Below, piece after piece: positions 38,479 through 47,747 of a stretch of DNA of 64,000 bases. Position 1 is the stretch's first letter, and the number at the start of each line of letters is the position of its first letter. Below the pieces are notes generated by a model. It searched no databases, was not told where the DNA came from, and saw only the letters and a program-made list of their open reading frames with translations. This DNA is from Pseudomonas hefeiensis. GTDB lineage: Bacteria; Pseudomonadota; Gammaproteobacteria; Pseudomonadales; Pseudomonadaceae. The translations under genes were made by a program, and so were the position numbers. The stretch is taken from the NCBI RefSeq assembly GCF_030687835.1, contig NZ_CP117449.1:3782001-3846000 (forward strand). Reading direction: 5' to 3'.

Positions 38479-39504
38479 ATGGTGTTGAACAAAGGTGTAA
38501 CCGCAATGCTTTTTGCGGGCTTGTTGAGCATGACCAGCCAGGCGCTGATGGCGGCTGAAAGCGTCAACTTCGTCAGCTGGGGCGGCAGCACCCAGGATGC
38601 ACAGAAGCAGGCCTGGGCCGATCCGTTCAGCAAGGCCAGCGGCATCACCGTGGTCCAGGATGGTCCTACCGACTATGGCAAACTCAAAGCCATGGTCGAA
38701 AGCGGCAACGTGCAGTGGGACGTGGTCGACGTCGAAGCGGACTTCGCCTTGCGCGCGGCAGCTGAAGGCTTGCTCGAACCCCTCGACTTCTCGGTGATCC
38801 AGCGCGACAAAATCGACCCGCGCTTTGTCTCCGACCACGGCGTCGGCTCGTTCTACTTCTCGTTCGTCCTCGGCTACAACGAAGACAAGCTCGGCGCCGG
38901 CAAACCTCAAGATTGGTCCGCGCTGTTCGACACCAAGACCTACCCTGGCAAACGCGCCCTCTACAAATGGCCAAGCCCCGGCGTGCTCGAACTGGCGCTG
39001 CTGGCCGACGGTGTACCCGCCGACAAGCTGTATCCGCTGGACCTGGATCGCGCCTTCAAGAAACTCGACACCATCAAGAAAGACATCGTCTGGTGGGGCG
39101 GCGGCGCGCAGTCGCAACAGTTGCTGGCCTCGGGTGAAGCGAGCCTCGGGCAGTTCTGGAACGGCCGCATCTACGCCCTGCAACAAGATGGCGCGCCGGT
39201 GGGCGTGAGCTGGAAACAGAACCTGGTCATGGCCGACATTCTGGTCATCCCTAAAGGCTCGAAAAACAAGGCCGCAGCCATGAAGTTTTTGGCCAACGCC
39301 AGCAGCGCCAAAGGACAAGCTGACTTCTCCAACCTGACCGCTTATGCGCCGGTCAACGTCGACAGCGTGGCGCGCCTGGATTCGGTGCTCGCCCCTAACC
39401 TGCCGACTGCCTACGCCAAGGATCAGATCACTCTTGATTTCGCGTACTGGGCCAAGAACGGTCCGGCCATCGCGACACGGTGGAACGAATGGCTGGTCAA
39501 ATGA
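38479..39504 (+). CDS. ABC transporter substrate-binding protein (spermidine/putrescine type)
   Basis: A 341-residue periplasmic binding protein. The signal peptide (MVLNKGVTAMLFAGLLSM, likely cut near ALMAA) is followed by VNFVSWGGSTQDAQKQAW, DVVDVEADFALRAAAEG and the C-terminal WNEWLVK. It belongs to the PotD/PotF-like family that binds polyamines and other small cations; the ligand here is probably the pathway substrate or a related amine. The first permease gene overlaps its stop by four bases. Confidence 0.9.
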   Translation: MVLNKGVTAMLFAGLLSMTSQALMAAESVNFVSWGGSTQDAQKQAWADPFSKASGITVVQDGPTDYGKLKAMVESGNVQWDVVDVEADFALRAAAEGLLEPLDFSVIQRDKIDPRFVSDHGVGSFYFSFVLGYNEDKLGAGKPQDWSALFDTKTYPGKRALYKWPSPGVLELALLADGVPADKLYPLDLDRAFKKLDTIKKDIVWWGGGAQSQQLLASGEASLGQFWNGRIYALQQDGAPVGVSWKQNLVMADILVIPKGSKNKAAAMKFLANASSAKGQADFSNLTAYAPVNVDSVARLDSVLAPNLPTAYAKDQITLDFAYWAKNGPAIATRWNEWLVK

Positions 39505-40445
39505 AAATGACGGCAACAGCGTCCCGTCAACCCACGCCGACCGGGAGCGCCACTGGCGCTGCCGGGGCGGTTCCCGGCAAGGCGGCTGCGATGAACCAAT
39601 CTCCTTCACTGGCACAGCGCTGGCGCGGTTCGAGCAACCTGATCCCCGCCCTGCTGTTTCTCGGCCTGTTCTTTCTGGCGCCGCTGATTGGTCTATTGCT
39701 GCGGGGCGTACTTGAACCGGTACCGGGCCTGGGTAACTACGAACAACTGTTCGCCAACTCGGCTTACGCCCGGGTCTTGCTCAACACCTTCTCGGTGGCC
39801 GGGCTGGTGACCTTGTTCAGCCTGCTGCTGGGCTTTCCGCTGGCGTGGGCGATCACGCTGGTGCCTCGTGGCTGGGGCCGCTGGGTCCTCAACATTGTGC
39901 TGCTGTCAATGTGGACCAGCCTGTTGGCGCGGACCTATTCCTGGCTGGTGCTGTTGCAGGCGTCCGGTGTAATCAACAAAGCGCTGATGGCAATGGGCAT
40001 CATCGATCAGCCACTGGAAATGGTGCACAACCTGACCGGCGTGGTGATCGGCATGAGTTACATCATGATCCCGTTCATCGTGCTGCCGTTGCAGGCAACC
40101 ATGCAGGCCATCGACCCGATGATTCTGCAGGCCGGTTCGATTTGCGGCGCCAGCCCCTGGACCAACTTCTTCCGGGTGTTCCTGCCGCTGTGCCGGCCGG
40201 GGCTGTTCTCCGGCGGCCTGATGGTGTTTGTGATGTCCCTCGGTTACTACGTGACCCCGGCACTGCTGGGCGGCGCGCAGAACATGATGCTGCCGGAGTT
40301 CATCATTCAGCAGGTGCAGTCGTTCCTCAATTGGGGACTGGCCAGCGCCGGTGCAGCGTTGCTGATCGTGATCACGCTGGTGTTGTTCTACTTCTACCTG
40401 AAGCTCCAGCCGGAATCCCCGGTTGGCGCCAGCAACTCGAGGTAA
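39501..40445 (+). CDS. ABC transporter permease (PotB-like)
   Basis: A 314-residue inner-membrane subunit. After an unusual Ala/Pro/Thr-rich N-terminus of about 40 residues come six membrane segments starting LIPALLFLGLFFLAPLIGLL; the permease loop is QAGSICGASPWTNFFRVFLP. ATG 39501 overlaps the binding-protein stop (ATGA). A later ATG (39591, MNQSPSLAQ) would remove the odd extension and cannot be excluded. Confidence 0.9.
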   Translation: MKMTATASRQPTPTGSATGAAGAVPGKAAAMNQSPSLAQRWRGSSNLIPALLFLGLFFLAPLIGLLLRGVLEPVPGLGNYEQLFANSAYARVLLNTFSVAGLVTLFSLLLGFPLAWAITLVPRGWGRWVLNIVLLSMWTSLLARTYSWLVLLQASGVINKALMAMGIIDQPLEMVHNLTGVVIGMSYIMIPFIVLPLQATMQAIDPMILQAGSICGASPWTNFFRVFLPLCRPGLFSGGLMVFVMSLGYYVTPALLGGAQNMMLPEFIIQQVQSFLNWGLASAGAALLIVITLVLFYFYLKLQPESPVGASNSR

Positions 40446-40451
40446 GCCGTC

Positions 40452-41261
40452 ATGCTCCTGACCCCCAATGCCATGAGCCGGCGCATGCGTTTCGGCCTGT
40501 ATTTCACGACCGGCTTGATCGCGCTGTTCCTGCTGTTGCCGATCGTGTTCATCGTGCTGCTGTCCTTCGGCTCTTCCCAGTGGCTGGTGTTTCCGCCGCC
40601 GGGCTGGACGCTGAAATGGTACGGCCAGTTCTTCTCCAATCCCGATTGGATGAACGCAGCCATGGCCAGCCTCAAGGTCGCCGTGCTGACCACGATCTGC
40701 GCTGTAGCCCTGGGTTTGCCGACCGCTTTTGCCCTGGTACGCGGGCGCTTTCCAGGACGGGAAATGCTCTACGGCCTGTTCACCCTGCCGATGATCGTAC
40801 CGCTGGTGATCATCGCCGTGGCGGTGTACGCGCTGTTTCTCAAACTCGGCTACACCGGAACGATGTTCGCTTTCGTGGTCAGCCACGTCATCGTAGCGCT
40901 GCCGTTCACTATCATCTCGATCATCAACTCGCTGAAGCTGTTTGATCAGTCCATCGAGGATGCTGCAGTCATCTGCGGCGCCTCGCGACTGCAGGCAGTG
41001 TTCAAGGTGACTTTTCCGGCAATCCGCCCGGGTATGGTCGCCGGTGCGCTGTTCGCGTTCCTGGTGTCGTGGGATGAAGTGGTGCTGAGCGTGATGATGG
41101 CTAGCCCTACCCTGCAAACCCTTCCCGTGAAAATGTGGACCACCCTGCGCCAGGACCTGACGCCCGTGATCGCCGTCGCTTCGACGCTGCTGATCGGCCT
41201 CTCGGTATTGGTCATGGTCATCGCCGCCGCCGTTCGCCGGCGCAATCAAATCAGCGCCTGA
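40452..41261 (+). CDS. ABC transporter permease (PotC-like)
   Basis: A 269-residue membrane protein with six segments, starting FGLYFTTGLIALFLLLPIVF, and the permease loop DAAVICGASRLQAVFKVTFP. It pairs with the PotB-like permease six bases upstream. The ATPase gene follows 17 bp later. Confidence 0.92.
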   Translation: MLLTPNAMSRRMRFGLYFTTGLIALFLLLPIVFIVLLSFGSSQWLVFPPPGWTLKWYGQFFSNPDWMNAAMASLKVAVLTTICAVALGLPTAFALVRGRFPGREMLYGLFTLPMIVPLVIIAVAVYALFLKLGYTGTMFAFVVSHVIVALPFTIISIINSLKLFDQSIEDAAVICGASRLQAVFKVTFPAIRPGMVAGALFAFLVSWDEVVLSVMMASPTLQTLPVKMWTTLRQDLTPVIAVASTLLIGLSVLVMVIAAAVRRRNQISA

Positions 41262-41278
41262 GCGCACAGGAGTACGAC

Positions 41279-42427
41279 ATGAGTGCCGTCATCAAAGCCC
41301 AGCAAAACGACAAACCGCTGGTCAGCCTGCGCAACCTGAACAAGTACTACGGCGACTTTGCCGCCGTGGACGACATCTCGCTGGACATCAAGGACGGTGA
41401 ATTCCTGACTTTCCTCGGCTCCAGCGGCTCCGGCAAAAGCACCACCCTGTCGATGCTTGCCGGCTTCGAAACCCCGAGCAGCGGCGAGATCCAGGTCAAT
41501 GGCCAGTCGTTGGTCAACGTACCACCGCACAAGCGTGACATTGGCATGGTGTTCCAGCGTTATTCGCTGTTTCCGCACCTGTCGGTGCGCGACAACATCG
41601 CGTTTCCACTGGCCATCCGCAAGCTGGCCGCCAGCGAGCGTGAGCGCCGGGTCGACGCGATGCTCAAACTGGTGCAACTGGAACAATTCGCCCATCGCCG
41701 CCCTTCACAACTTTCCGGTGGTCAGCAGCAACGGGTGGCGATCGCTCGGGCGCTGGTTTATGAACCACGCATTCTGCTGATGGACGAACCTCTCGGCGCC
41801 CTGGATAAAAAGCTTCGCGAAGACCTGCAGGATGAACTGCGTCAGTTGCATCGACGCCTGGGTATCACCATCGTCTACGTCACACACGACCAGGAAGAAG
41901 CCATGCGACTGTCCCAACGCATTGCCATCTTCAGCCACGGCAAAATCGTCGGCCTGGGCAGCGGCTACGACCTGTACCAGAACCCGCCGAATGCCTTTGT
42001 CGCATCGTTTCTGGGCAACTCCAACTTTCTCAAGCTCAAGGCCCAGGGCAACGCGGTCGCGACGTTTGAAGGTCAGTCTCTGTCGATTCGCCTGACCGCA
42101 GGGTTGCAGACCGATCAGGATGTTTTGCTGATGGTGCGGCCGGAGAAAGCGTTGGCCTTGAGTGTCGAGCAGGCCGCCCAGGAACCGTTGTCGGCGGGCT
42201 GGAATGAAGTTTCGGCCAAGGTCGTGGAAGTGCTGTTTCTTGGTGAAAGCCAGACTTGCAGTGTGGTGACCTCGGGCGGCACGTCGATGACCGTCAAGGC
42301 CCTCTCTGCCGCCGGCATGTCGCTCAAGGCTGGCGACCCGGTGCGAGTGCGCTGGGCGACTGCGGATGCATGCGTTTATACCGAATGGGCTGAGAGCGAT
42401 CTGAATAAGGCTGCTGGCGCTCATTGA
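41279..42427 (+). CDS. ABC transporter ATP-binding protein (PotA-like)
   Basis: A 382-residue ATPase: Walker A GSSGSGKST, signature LSGGQQQRVAIARAL, Walker B ILLMDEPLGALD, switch His in YVTHDQEEAM and a C-terminal TOBE domain. It energises the polyamine-type importer. AGGAG lies just before the ATG. A strong terminator follows about 50 bp after the stop, closing the four-gene unit. Confidence 0.93.
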   Translation: MSAVIKAQQNDKPLVSLRNLNKYYGDFAAVDDISLDIKDGEFLTFLGSSGSGKSTTLSMLAGFETPSSGEIQVNGQSLVNVPPHKRDIGMVFQRYSLFPHLSVRDNIAFPLAIRKLAASERERRVDAMLKLVQLEQFAHRRPSQLSGGQQQRVAIARALVYEPRILLMDEPLGALDKKLREDLQDELRQLHRRLGITIVYVTHDQEEAMRLSQRIAIFSHGKIVGLGSGYDLYQNPPNAFVASFLGNSNFLKLKAQGNAVATFEGQSLSIRLTAGLQTDQDVLLMVRPEKALALSVEQAAQEPLSAGWNEVSAKVVEVLFLGESQTCSVVTSGGTSMTVKALSAAGMSLKAGDPVRVRWATADACVYTEWAESDLNKAAGAH

Positions 42428-42479
42428 TCCTCAAGCGACCCATGCCAGTGGGCCGCACGTTATCTTTCACCCTCGGGTC

Positions 42480-42510
42480 GCTGCAACGTCGGGTTGCAGC
42501 GGCCTTTTTT
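42480..42510 (+). terminator. intrinsic terminator of the ABC operon
   Basis: GCTGCAAC (42480-42487), five-base loop, GTTGCAGC (42493-42500), then GGCC and a run of six T. From 42511 to 42773 I see no gene that I can support. Confidence 0.88.
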
Positions 42511-42773
42511 GATCTCACTATCCCCTCTGCCTGACTCATCGTTTTCACGAGCAAAGGCCCCGGGATCGCCACGAACACAACATCCGTGCCCTGCTCCGAG
42601 CGGATGTGTATCTCCCTCTCGAATACATCCTTCAGCCAACAACGCCGTCGCCCCTGACCAACCGCTTCCTCCAGCAAGCTCACACAGTGAATCTTGAGTG
42701 GGCACACTATCCGAGCTTGGTACCGATCAAATGTGCGTCTTCAGCCCCCCCTCTGTTCGCCATCCAAACGAAA

Positions 42774-42795
42774 ATGCCCGGCACAGGCCGGGCAT
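42774..42795 (-). terminator. intrinsic terminator of the NCS1 gene
   Basis: ATGCCCGGC (42774-42782), loop ACAG, GCCGGGCAT (42787-42795); on the minus strand it is followed by TTT. It lies 26 bp after the permease stop. Confidence 0.7.
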
Positions 42796-42821
42796 CTCAG
42801 ACGAACAGAAGACGGGTTTGA

Positions 42822-44228
42822 TTAATCGGCATAACCGAGTCTGGAAGCTTTGCGCTCTTGCGCTTGACTGCGGGTAGCCAGGCAATAATACAACGGGCAA
42901 GTCACCACCAACCCCACCAGCCACGACAGATCAGCCCCTTCCACCAAATTGGCATACGGCCCGACATACAACGACGTATTGGCAAACGGCAGCTGCACAA
43001 TAATCCCGATGAAATACGCAACGATCGCATGCAGATTGAAACACCCGTAAATCCCGCCATCCGCACGGAAGATCGAGGCAATGTCATAACTGCCACGCTT
43101 GATCAGATAGAAATCAATCAGGTTGATCGACGCCCAAGGCACCAGCACCAGCAGCAGCGCCAAAATCAGGCCGATGAACTGCGAGATGAAGTCTGCGGAA
43201 GCGCCCAATGCGACGAAGCAGCACCCCGCCAGCACCCCACTCGACAACACCACGCGCACCTTGATGCTCGGCGTCCATTGGCTGGCGAAGGTCTGGATCG
43301 AGGTGATGATCGACAGCACCGCGCCATACAGATTCAAGGCGTTGTGGCTGATGATGTTGAGCAAAAACAGCACCATCAGAATCGGCCCCAGCCAACCAGT
43401 GGACTGCTTCACCGCTGCCATCGCCTCGGTGCCTTCCGGAGTCGCCAGCACCGCCACCGCGCCGAAGGTGAACGAGAGAATGGTACCCAGGGTCGCGCCC
43501 AGATACGTGGCGAAAAACGGACGGGCAATCCCGATATCCGCCGGCAGATAACGCGAGTAATCCGACACATAAGGCGAGAAGCTGATCTGCCAGATGATCC
43601 CCAGCGACACCGTCGCCAGCCAGCCCGACAGGTTGAAACCGCCGCGCGTGAAGAAGTCTGCCGGCAGGTCGTGGGCGAAGATGTAAAGGAAACCGGCGAG
43701 CAAGGCACTGCCCATGACCCAGGTGCCAATGCGATTGAGAGTGTGAATGAAGCGGTAGCCGATCACCCCGATCGCGGTGGCGCTCAGGGCGCCGATGAGG
43801 ATGCTCGCCGGCACCGGAACCGAAGGCACAATTCCGACGATCGATTTTCCGGCCAGGACGATGTTGGAGATGAAAAAGCCGATATAGATGATCGCCGCAA
43901 AGAACACGATCAGCAGCGCACCGTAACGGCCGAACTGGCCGCGGCTCTGCACCATCTGCGGAATCCCCATGCGCGGGCCCTGGGCCGACGCGAGGGCAAT
44001 CACCAGACCGCCAACCATGTGCCCGAGCGCAATCGCCAGCAGCCCCCAAAACAGGTCGAGGTGGAACACTTGGACCACCATGGCACCGGTCACGATGGGC
44101 AACGGCGCGATGTTGGTACTGAACCATAAAGTGAAAAGGTCGCGGGCCTTCCCGTGCCGTTCCGCGAGTGGGACGTAATCGACCGTATGATTCTCGATCA
44201 GGGGGTCTTGCCGGGACATCTGGGACAT
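42822..44228 (-). CDS. NCS1 family purine/cytosine-type permease
   Basis: A 468-residue transporter with about twelve membrane segments. TLWFSTNIAPLPIVTGAMV near the start, GYRFIHTLNRIGTWVMG and the SFSPYVSDYSRYLP motif are typical of the CodB/PurCyt_perm group, which imports nucleobases, hydantoins, allantoin or pyridoxine-like compounds with a cation. It is divergent from flavin reductase 2, with two motif sites in the gap. Its family points to a nitrogen heterocycle as the substrate of the island. Confidence 0.9.
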   Translation of the reverse strand: MSQMSRQDPLIENHTVDYVPLAERHGKARDLFTLWFSTNIAPLPIVTGAMVVQVFHLDLFWGLLAIALGHMVGGLVIALASAQGPRMGIPQMVQSRGQFGRYGALLIVFFAAIIYIGFFISNIVLAGKSIVGIVPSVPVPASILIGALSATAIGVIGYRFIHTLNRIGTWVMGSALLAGFLYIFAHDLPADFFTRGGFNLSGWLATVSLGIIWQISFSPYVSDYSRYLPADIGIARPFFATYLGATLGTILSFTFGAVAVLATPEGTEAMAAVKQSTGWLGPILMVLFLLNIISHNALNLYGAVLSIITSIQTFASQWTPSIKVRVVLSSGVLAGCCFVALGASADFISQFIGLILALLLVLVPWASINLIDFYLIKRGSYDIASIFRADGGIYGCFNLHAIVAYFIGIIVQLPFANTSLYVGPYANLVEGADLSWLVGLVVTCPLYYCLATRSQAQERKASRLGYAD

Positions 44229-44314
44229 GTGAAATGAACTCTAGTTTGTCTGATCTTATAGTTGTATGAAGCCAAACCGGGGGAGCTCTTTGGCCACCCC
44301 TCAGATACCGGCCA

Positions 44315-44330
44315 TATTATGGTATTCCAT
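44315..44330. promoter_or_regulatory. GntR-type operator 4 (NCS1 side)
   Basis: TATTATGGTATTCCAT, identical to the consensus apart from the central W. It lies 86 bp upstream of the NCS1 start in the 325-bp divergent gap. Confidence 0.72.
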
Positions 44331-44487
44331 CTTTTACACAAGACTGATCCGGCCTTTTAGCGTCCATCTGACCCGTAGTCCTGGTGCCTCAGCGCCCGCA
44401 AAATGCGCTAAAAACCCTGTAAACATTGACTACAAGGCCGAACACGTACGTTTATCGGGCCAAAAAAAAAGCCCTTGCAAACTATGT

Positions 44488-44503
44488 ATTACGGTATACC
44501 ATC
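44488..44503. promoter_or_regulatory. GntR-type operator 5 (monooxygenase operon)
   Basis: TATTACGGTATACCAT, 50 bp upstream of flavin reductase 2. The bases after it (CAGAC) are shared with operator 1, extending the match to more than 20 bp. Confidence 0.72.
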
Positions 44504-44553
44504 AGACCTACAAACACATAAAAATCCGCATTACACCGCCAGAGGACCGTCCC

Positions 44554-45039
44554 ATGATCGATGCCGCCATCTACAAACAAGTGATGGGTTCGTTTCCTTC
44601 CGGGGTGACTGTGATCACCACGCTGGATGACGATGGCCAAATCGTCGGCCTGACCGCCAGCGCCTTCAGCTCGCTGTCCATGGACCCGGCCCTGGTGCTG
44701 TTTTGCCCCAACTACAGCTCCGATTCCTATCCGGTACTGATCAAGAACAAACGCTTTGCCATTCACGTCCTGTCCGGCGGCCAGCAGAACGAAGCCTATG
44801 CCTTCGCGCGCAAAGGCAAAGACAAGGCGCAAGGCATCGAATGGACCTTGAGCGAGCTGGGCAACCCGATTCTGGCTAACGCCACGGCGGTGATCGAATG
44901 CGAGCTATGGCGCGAATACGAAGGAGGCGACCACGCGATCATGGTCGGCGCGGTGAAGAACCTGATCGTGCCGCAGCAGAACGCCGGGCCACTGGTGTAT
45001 TGCCACGGCAAAATGGGCGCCCTCCCTGTGCTCGCCTGA
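44554..45039 (+). CDS. flavin reductase, RutF/HpaC-like (copy 2)
   Basis: A 161-residue flavin reductase: FPSGVTVITTLDDDG, GLTASAFSSLSMDPALVLFC and HAIMVGAVKNL. It parallels copy 1 (32893) residue for residue over most of its length, with the same C-terminal layout. Being directly upstream of the luciferase-like monooxygenase, it is its most likely reduced-flavin partner. AGAGGA precedes the ATG; an in-frame extension back to 44266 crosses both operators and is rejected. Confidence 0.92.
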   Translation: MIDAAIYKQVMGSFPSGVTVITTLDDDGQIVGLTASAFSSLSMDPALVLFCPNYSSDSYPVLIKNKRFAIHVLSGGQQNEAYAFARKGKDKAQGIEWTLSELGNPILANATAVIECELWREYEGGDHAIMVGAVKNLIVPQQNAGPLVYCHGKMGALPVLA

Positions 45040-45141
45040 TCCAGAAAATATTTTGCGCATATTGCGAATTTCGATTATCCAATAATCAGCCAGCCGACTC
45101 CCGATCGACCGGCCAACAACAAAAGATCCGAGGTAAGCGTC

Positions 45142-46185
45142 ATGAAGTTTTCCCTGTTCGTGCACATGGAACGTTGGGACGAAAGTGTCAGCCACCGCCA
45201 GTTGTTCGAAGACCTGACCGAACTGACCCTGATGGCCGAGGCCGGTGGCTTCAGCACCGTCTGGATCGGCGAACACCACGCCATGGAATACACCATCTCA
45301 CCAAGCCCAATGCCACTGCTGGCCTACCTGGCGGCCAAAACCACCACCATTCACCTCGGCGCCGGCACCATCATCGCGCCGTTCTGGCACCCGTTGCGGG
45401 TCGCCGGCGAATGCGCACTGCTGGACGTGATCAGTAACGGTCGCATGGAAGTCGGTCTGGCCCGTGGCGCCTATCAGGTGGAGTTCGACCGCATGGCCGG
45501 CGGCATGCCCGCCTCCTCCGGCGGTCAAGCGCTGCGCGAGATGGTTCCGGTGGTGCGCGCCCTGTGGCAAGGCGACTACGCTCACGATGGCGATATCTGG
45601 AAATTCCCGACATCCACCAGCGTACCCAAGCCGATCCAGAAGCCCAACCCGCCGATGTGGATCGCCGCTCGCGACCCGGATTCGCATAACTTCGCTGTGG
45701 CAAACGGCTGCAATGTCATGGTCACTCCGCTGATGAAGGGCGACGAAGAAGTCCTCGACCTGAAGAGCAAGTTTCAGACCGCCTTGGACAACAACCCTGA
45801 CGTACCGCGCCCGCAACTGATGGTGCTGCGTCACACCCACGTGCATGCGGCCGATGACCCCGAGGGCTGGAAAGTCGGGGCGAAGGCGATCTCGAAGTTC
45901 TACCGCACCTTCGATGCCTGGTTTGGCAACAAGGAAGTGCCGGTCAACGGCTTCCTGGCGCCGAGCCCGGAAGAAAAATTCGCCGCTCGCCCGGAGTTCG
46001 AACTGGAGAGCCTGCACAAGACTGCCATGATCGGCACCGCGGAAGAAATCATCCCGCGCATCAAGTATTACCAGGAACTGGGGGTCGATGAGTTCAGCTT
46101 TTGGTGCGATAACAGCCTGCCCCATGCAGAGAAGAAAAAATCTCTGGAGCTGTTTATCAAGCAGATCGTTCCCGCGTTTCGATAA
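45142..46185 (+). CDS. LLM class flavin-dependent monooxygenase
   Basis: A 347-residue bacterial-luciferase-like TIM-barrel protein: MKFSLFVHMERWDESVSHRQ, AGGFSTVWIGEHHAMEY, IHLGAGTIIAPFWHPLRVAG and ISNGRMEVGLARGAY. Members using FMNH2 and O2 include RutA (uracil ring opening), the pyridine monooxygenase of actinobacteria and alkanesulfonate monooxygenase. With flavin reductase 2 about 100 bp upstream it forms a two-component oxygenase, the presumed first enzyme of the island. GAGGT precedes the ATG. The exact substrate is unknown. Confidence 0.9.
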   Translation: MKFSLFVHMERWDESVSHRQLFEDLTELTLMAEAGGFSTVWIGEHHAMEYTISPSPMPLLAYLAAKTTTIHLGAGTIIAPFWHPLRVAGECALLDVISNGRMEVGLARGAYQVEFDRMAGGMPASSGGQALREMVPVVRALWQGDYAHDGDIWKFPTSTSVPKPIQKPNPPMWIAARDPDSHNFAVANGCNVMVTPLMKGDEEVLDLKSKFQTALDNNPDVPRPQLMVLRHTHVHAADDPEGWKVGAKAISKFYRTFDAWFGNKEVPVNGFLAPSPEEKFAARPEFELESLHKTAMIGTAEEIIPRIKYYQELGVDEFSFWCDNSLPHAEKKKSLELFIKQIVPAFR

Positions 46186-46202
46186 CACCCAGAGTTCTAT
46201 AT

Positions 46203-46287
46203 AGGGAGCGGGCTTGCTTGCGAAGGCGGTGTATCAGTCAACATTGATTTCGACTGACACTCCCTCTCGCGAAAAAGCCCGTACACA
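46203..46287. repeat. degenerate BIME
   Basis: GGGAGCGGGCTTGCTTGCGA on the left and CTCGCGAAAAAGCCCGTACA on the right: a REP pair with several mutations, after the monooxygenase gene. Confidence 0.65.
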
Positions 46288-46322
46288 CCTGATTTGCTGT
46301 GCACTACAAACCTCATAGCCCT

Positions 46323-47075
46323 TCAGGGCTGAGCCGCCCGCCGCTCGAAAATCGCCCCCTCGATACCCAGCACTTCCCGGGTGTCGGCATAGATCCCCAC
46401 ACCCTTTTCCCAGACATGCTTGATCGACTGATCGGCGCAACGTATCCGGTAATTGAGTTCGAACGGCTCCTGCCGCGACAAGGCATATTGCACCTCGCGC
46501 CAGACGTAATCGGCATCCTGCGCCAGGATCAGGCTGTTGTAGGTGAATTCATGGTTGTCCACCAGCCGCTCCGGTGGATACCCGGTCAGTTGCAGGCAAC
46601 CGGCGCTGACGAACTCCATGGTCCAGTCGCGGTTGTTGCGGCCGCGATAGATCAGGCCCGGCATGCTGTCGAGCAAGCTCATGCTGCTGCGCTGGCTGGC
46701 CTGCAAGGCGATCTCGCGCCGCTTGTGCGCAGTGATGTCGCCGGCCACCAGATAGAAACCCTGCGGCCCGCGCTTCAGGCTGACATCGAACCAGCGCAGT
46801 TCCCCCGAAGGGTGAACAAAACGCAGCCGCTGGTTGAACGAGGTGTCGGGACGCCGACGCAGTTCATTCAAGGCCTGACGCCACAACGAACGGTCTTCGT
46901 GGTGCACATAGTCGATGAGGTTGCACTCCGTGCCCGGCAAATCCATCAGCTCGACCCAGGCCAGGTTGAAGTGGGCGATCTGACCGTTATCGCGAAGTTC
47001 GAGCAACGCCGCCGGAAAGAGATCCATCAGGTGCAAGGGCAGTGTCTGCACAAATGCCTCTGGCCGTTCCATCAT
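46323..47075 (-). CDS. stand-alone double PAS domain protein
   Basis: A 250-residue soluble protein with two PAS domains (about 12-115 and 125-245). The first has LFPAALLELRDNGQIAHFNL and ends GDITAHKRRE; the second has MPGLIYRGRNNRDWTMEFVS and GCLQLTGYPPERLVDNHEFT. No kinase, GGDEF or other output domain follows, so it would act by protein contact. It starts directly after the response-regulator stop, so it is probably part of the sensory operon upstream of the dimethylamine genes. Confidence 0.82.
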   Translation of the reverse strand: MMERPEAFVQTLPLHLMDLFPAALLELRDNGQIAHFNLAWVELMDLPGTECNLIDYVHHEDRSLWRQALNELRRRPDTSFNQRLRFVHPSGELRWFDVSLKRGPQGFYLVAGDITAHKRREIALQASQRSSMSLLDSMPGLIYRGRNNRDWTMEFVSAGCLQLTGYPPERLVDNHEFTYNSLILAQDADYVWREVQYALSRQEPFELNYRIRCADQSIKHVWEKGVGIYADTREVLGIEGAIFERRAAQP

Positions 47076-47747
47076 CTAGTGACGCTCCTCGTGTCTCACC
47101 GACGCGGCGTTGTGCACCCACGCCGCCAGCTCCAGGCGCGAGTGCAGGCTGAGTTTTTGCAACAGATTCCTCACATAGATTTTGACCGTGCCATCGCTGA
47201 TCCCCAGTTCCCGGCCGATCTGTTTATTGCTCATGCCAGCAGCGATCAGGGCCAGGGTCTGCCCCTCCCGCTCGGTCAGGTTGCCGGTGTCGAGCGGATC
47301 CGAATCGTGCGCAGGCCGGGTGACCGACTCGCGCTGATCGGCCAGCAGCGCAATCAGGGTTGAATCCAGAACGATTGCGCCCTTGTGGCAATTGCGCATG
47401 TAGTCCAACAACGCATCAGGCTCGGTTTCCTTGAGCACATAACCACTGGCCCCCAGGCGCAGGGCGGTCAACAGCTCGGCACGATCCATCGATGCGGTGA
47501 GCACCACCACCTGGCAGTCGAGGCGCAACTGACGTAGTTCGTCGAGCACCTGCAAACCGCTCAAGCCGGGCATATGCAGATCAAGCAAAACCTGCTGCGG
47601 CGCCAGGCTCACAGCCAGGTTGATGCCTTCGCGCCCACTGGCGGCCTGCCCCACTACTTCGAAGTCGTCGCTGGCGCCGAACAGCTGTGCCAGTCCTTTG
47701 CGAAACAACGGGTGATCATCGATCAGTAATAAGGTCGTGCAGTCCAT
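47076..47747 (-). CDS. NarL/FixJ-type response regulator
   Basis: A 223-residue regulator: receiver domain with DDHPLFRKG and acceptor Asp in VLLDLHMPGLSG, K in GYVLKE, and a LuxR-type DNA-binding domain (NLTEREGQTLALIAAGMSNK, RELGISDGTVKIYVRNLLQK). Its start lies inside the end of the kinase gene (32-bp overlap), so the pair is co-translated. Start at 47747 is set by GGGGAG upstream. It probably regulates the divergent dmm operon in response to methylated amines or a redox cue; that link is positional. Confidence 0.9.
   Translation of the reverse strand: MDCTTLLLIDDHPLFRKGLAQLFGASDDFEVVGQAASGREGINLAVSLAPQQVLLDLHMPGLSGLQVLDELRQLRLDCQVVVLTASMDRAELLTALRLGASGYVLKETEPDALLDYMRNCHKGAIVLDSTLIALLADQRESVTRPAHDSDPLDTGNLTEREGQTLALIAAGMSNKQIGRELGISDGTVKIYVRNLLQKLSLHSRLELAAWVHNAASVRHEERH

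Noticed and set aside
39906..41267. 453-codon minus-strand frame opposite the ABC permeases
   Set aside because: Very rich in His, Gln and Arg with no domain pattern: an antisense shadow of GC-rich membrane-protein genes.
42324..42707. 127-codon minus-strand frame after the ABC operon
   Set aside because: It runs through the terminator and the end of the ATPase gene on the other strand. Part of it looks protein-like, so it might be a gene remnant, but I cannot support a family.
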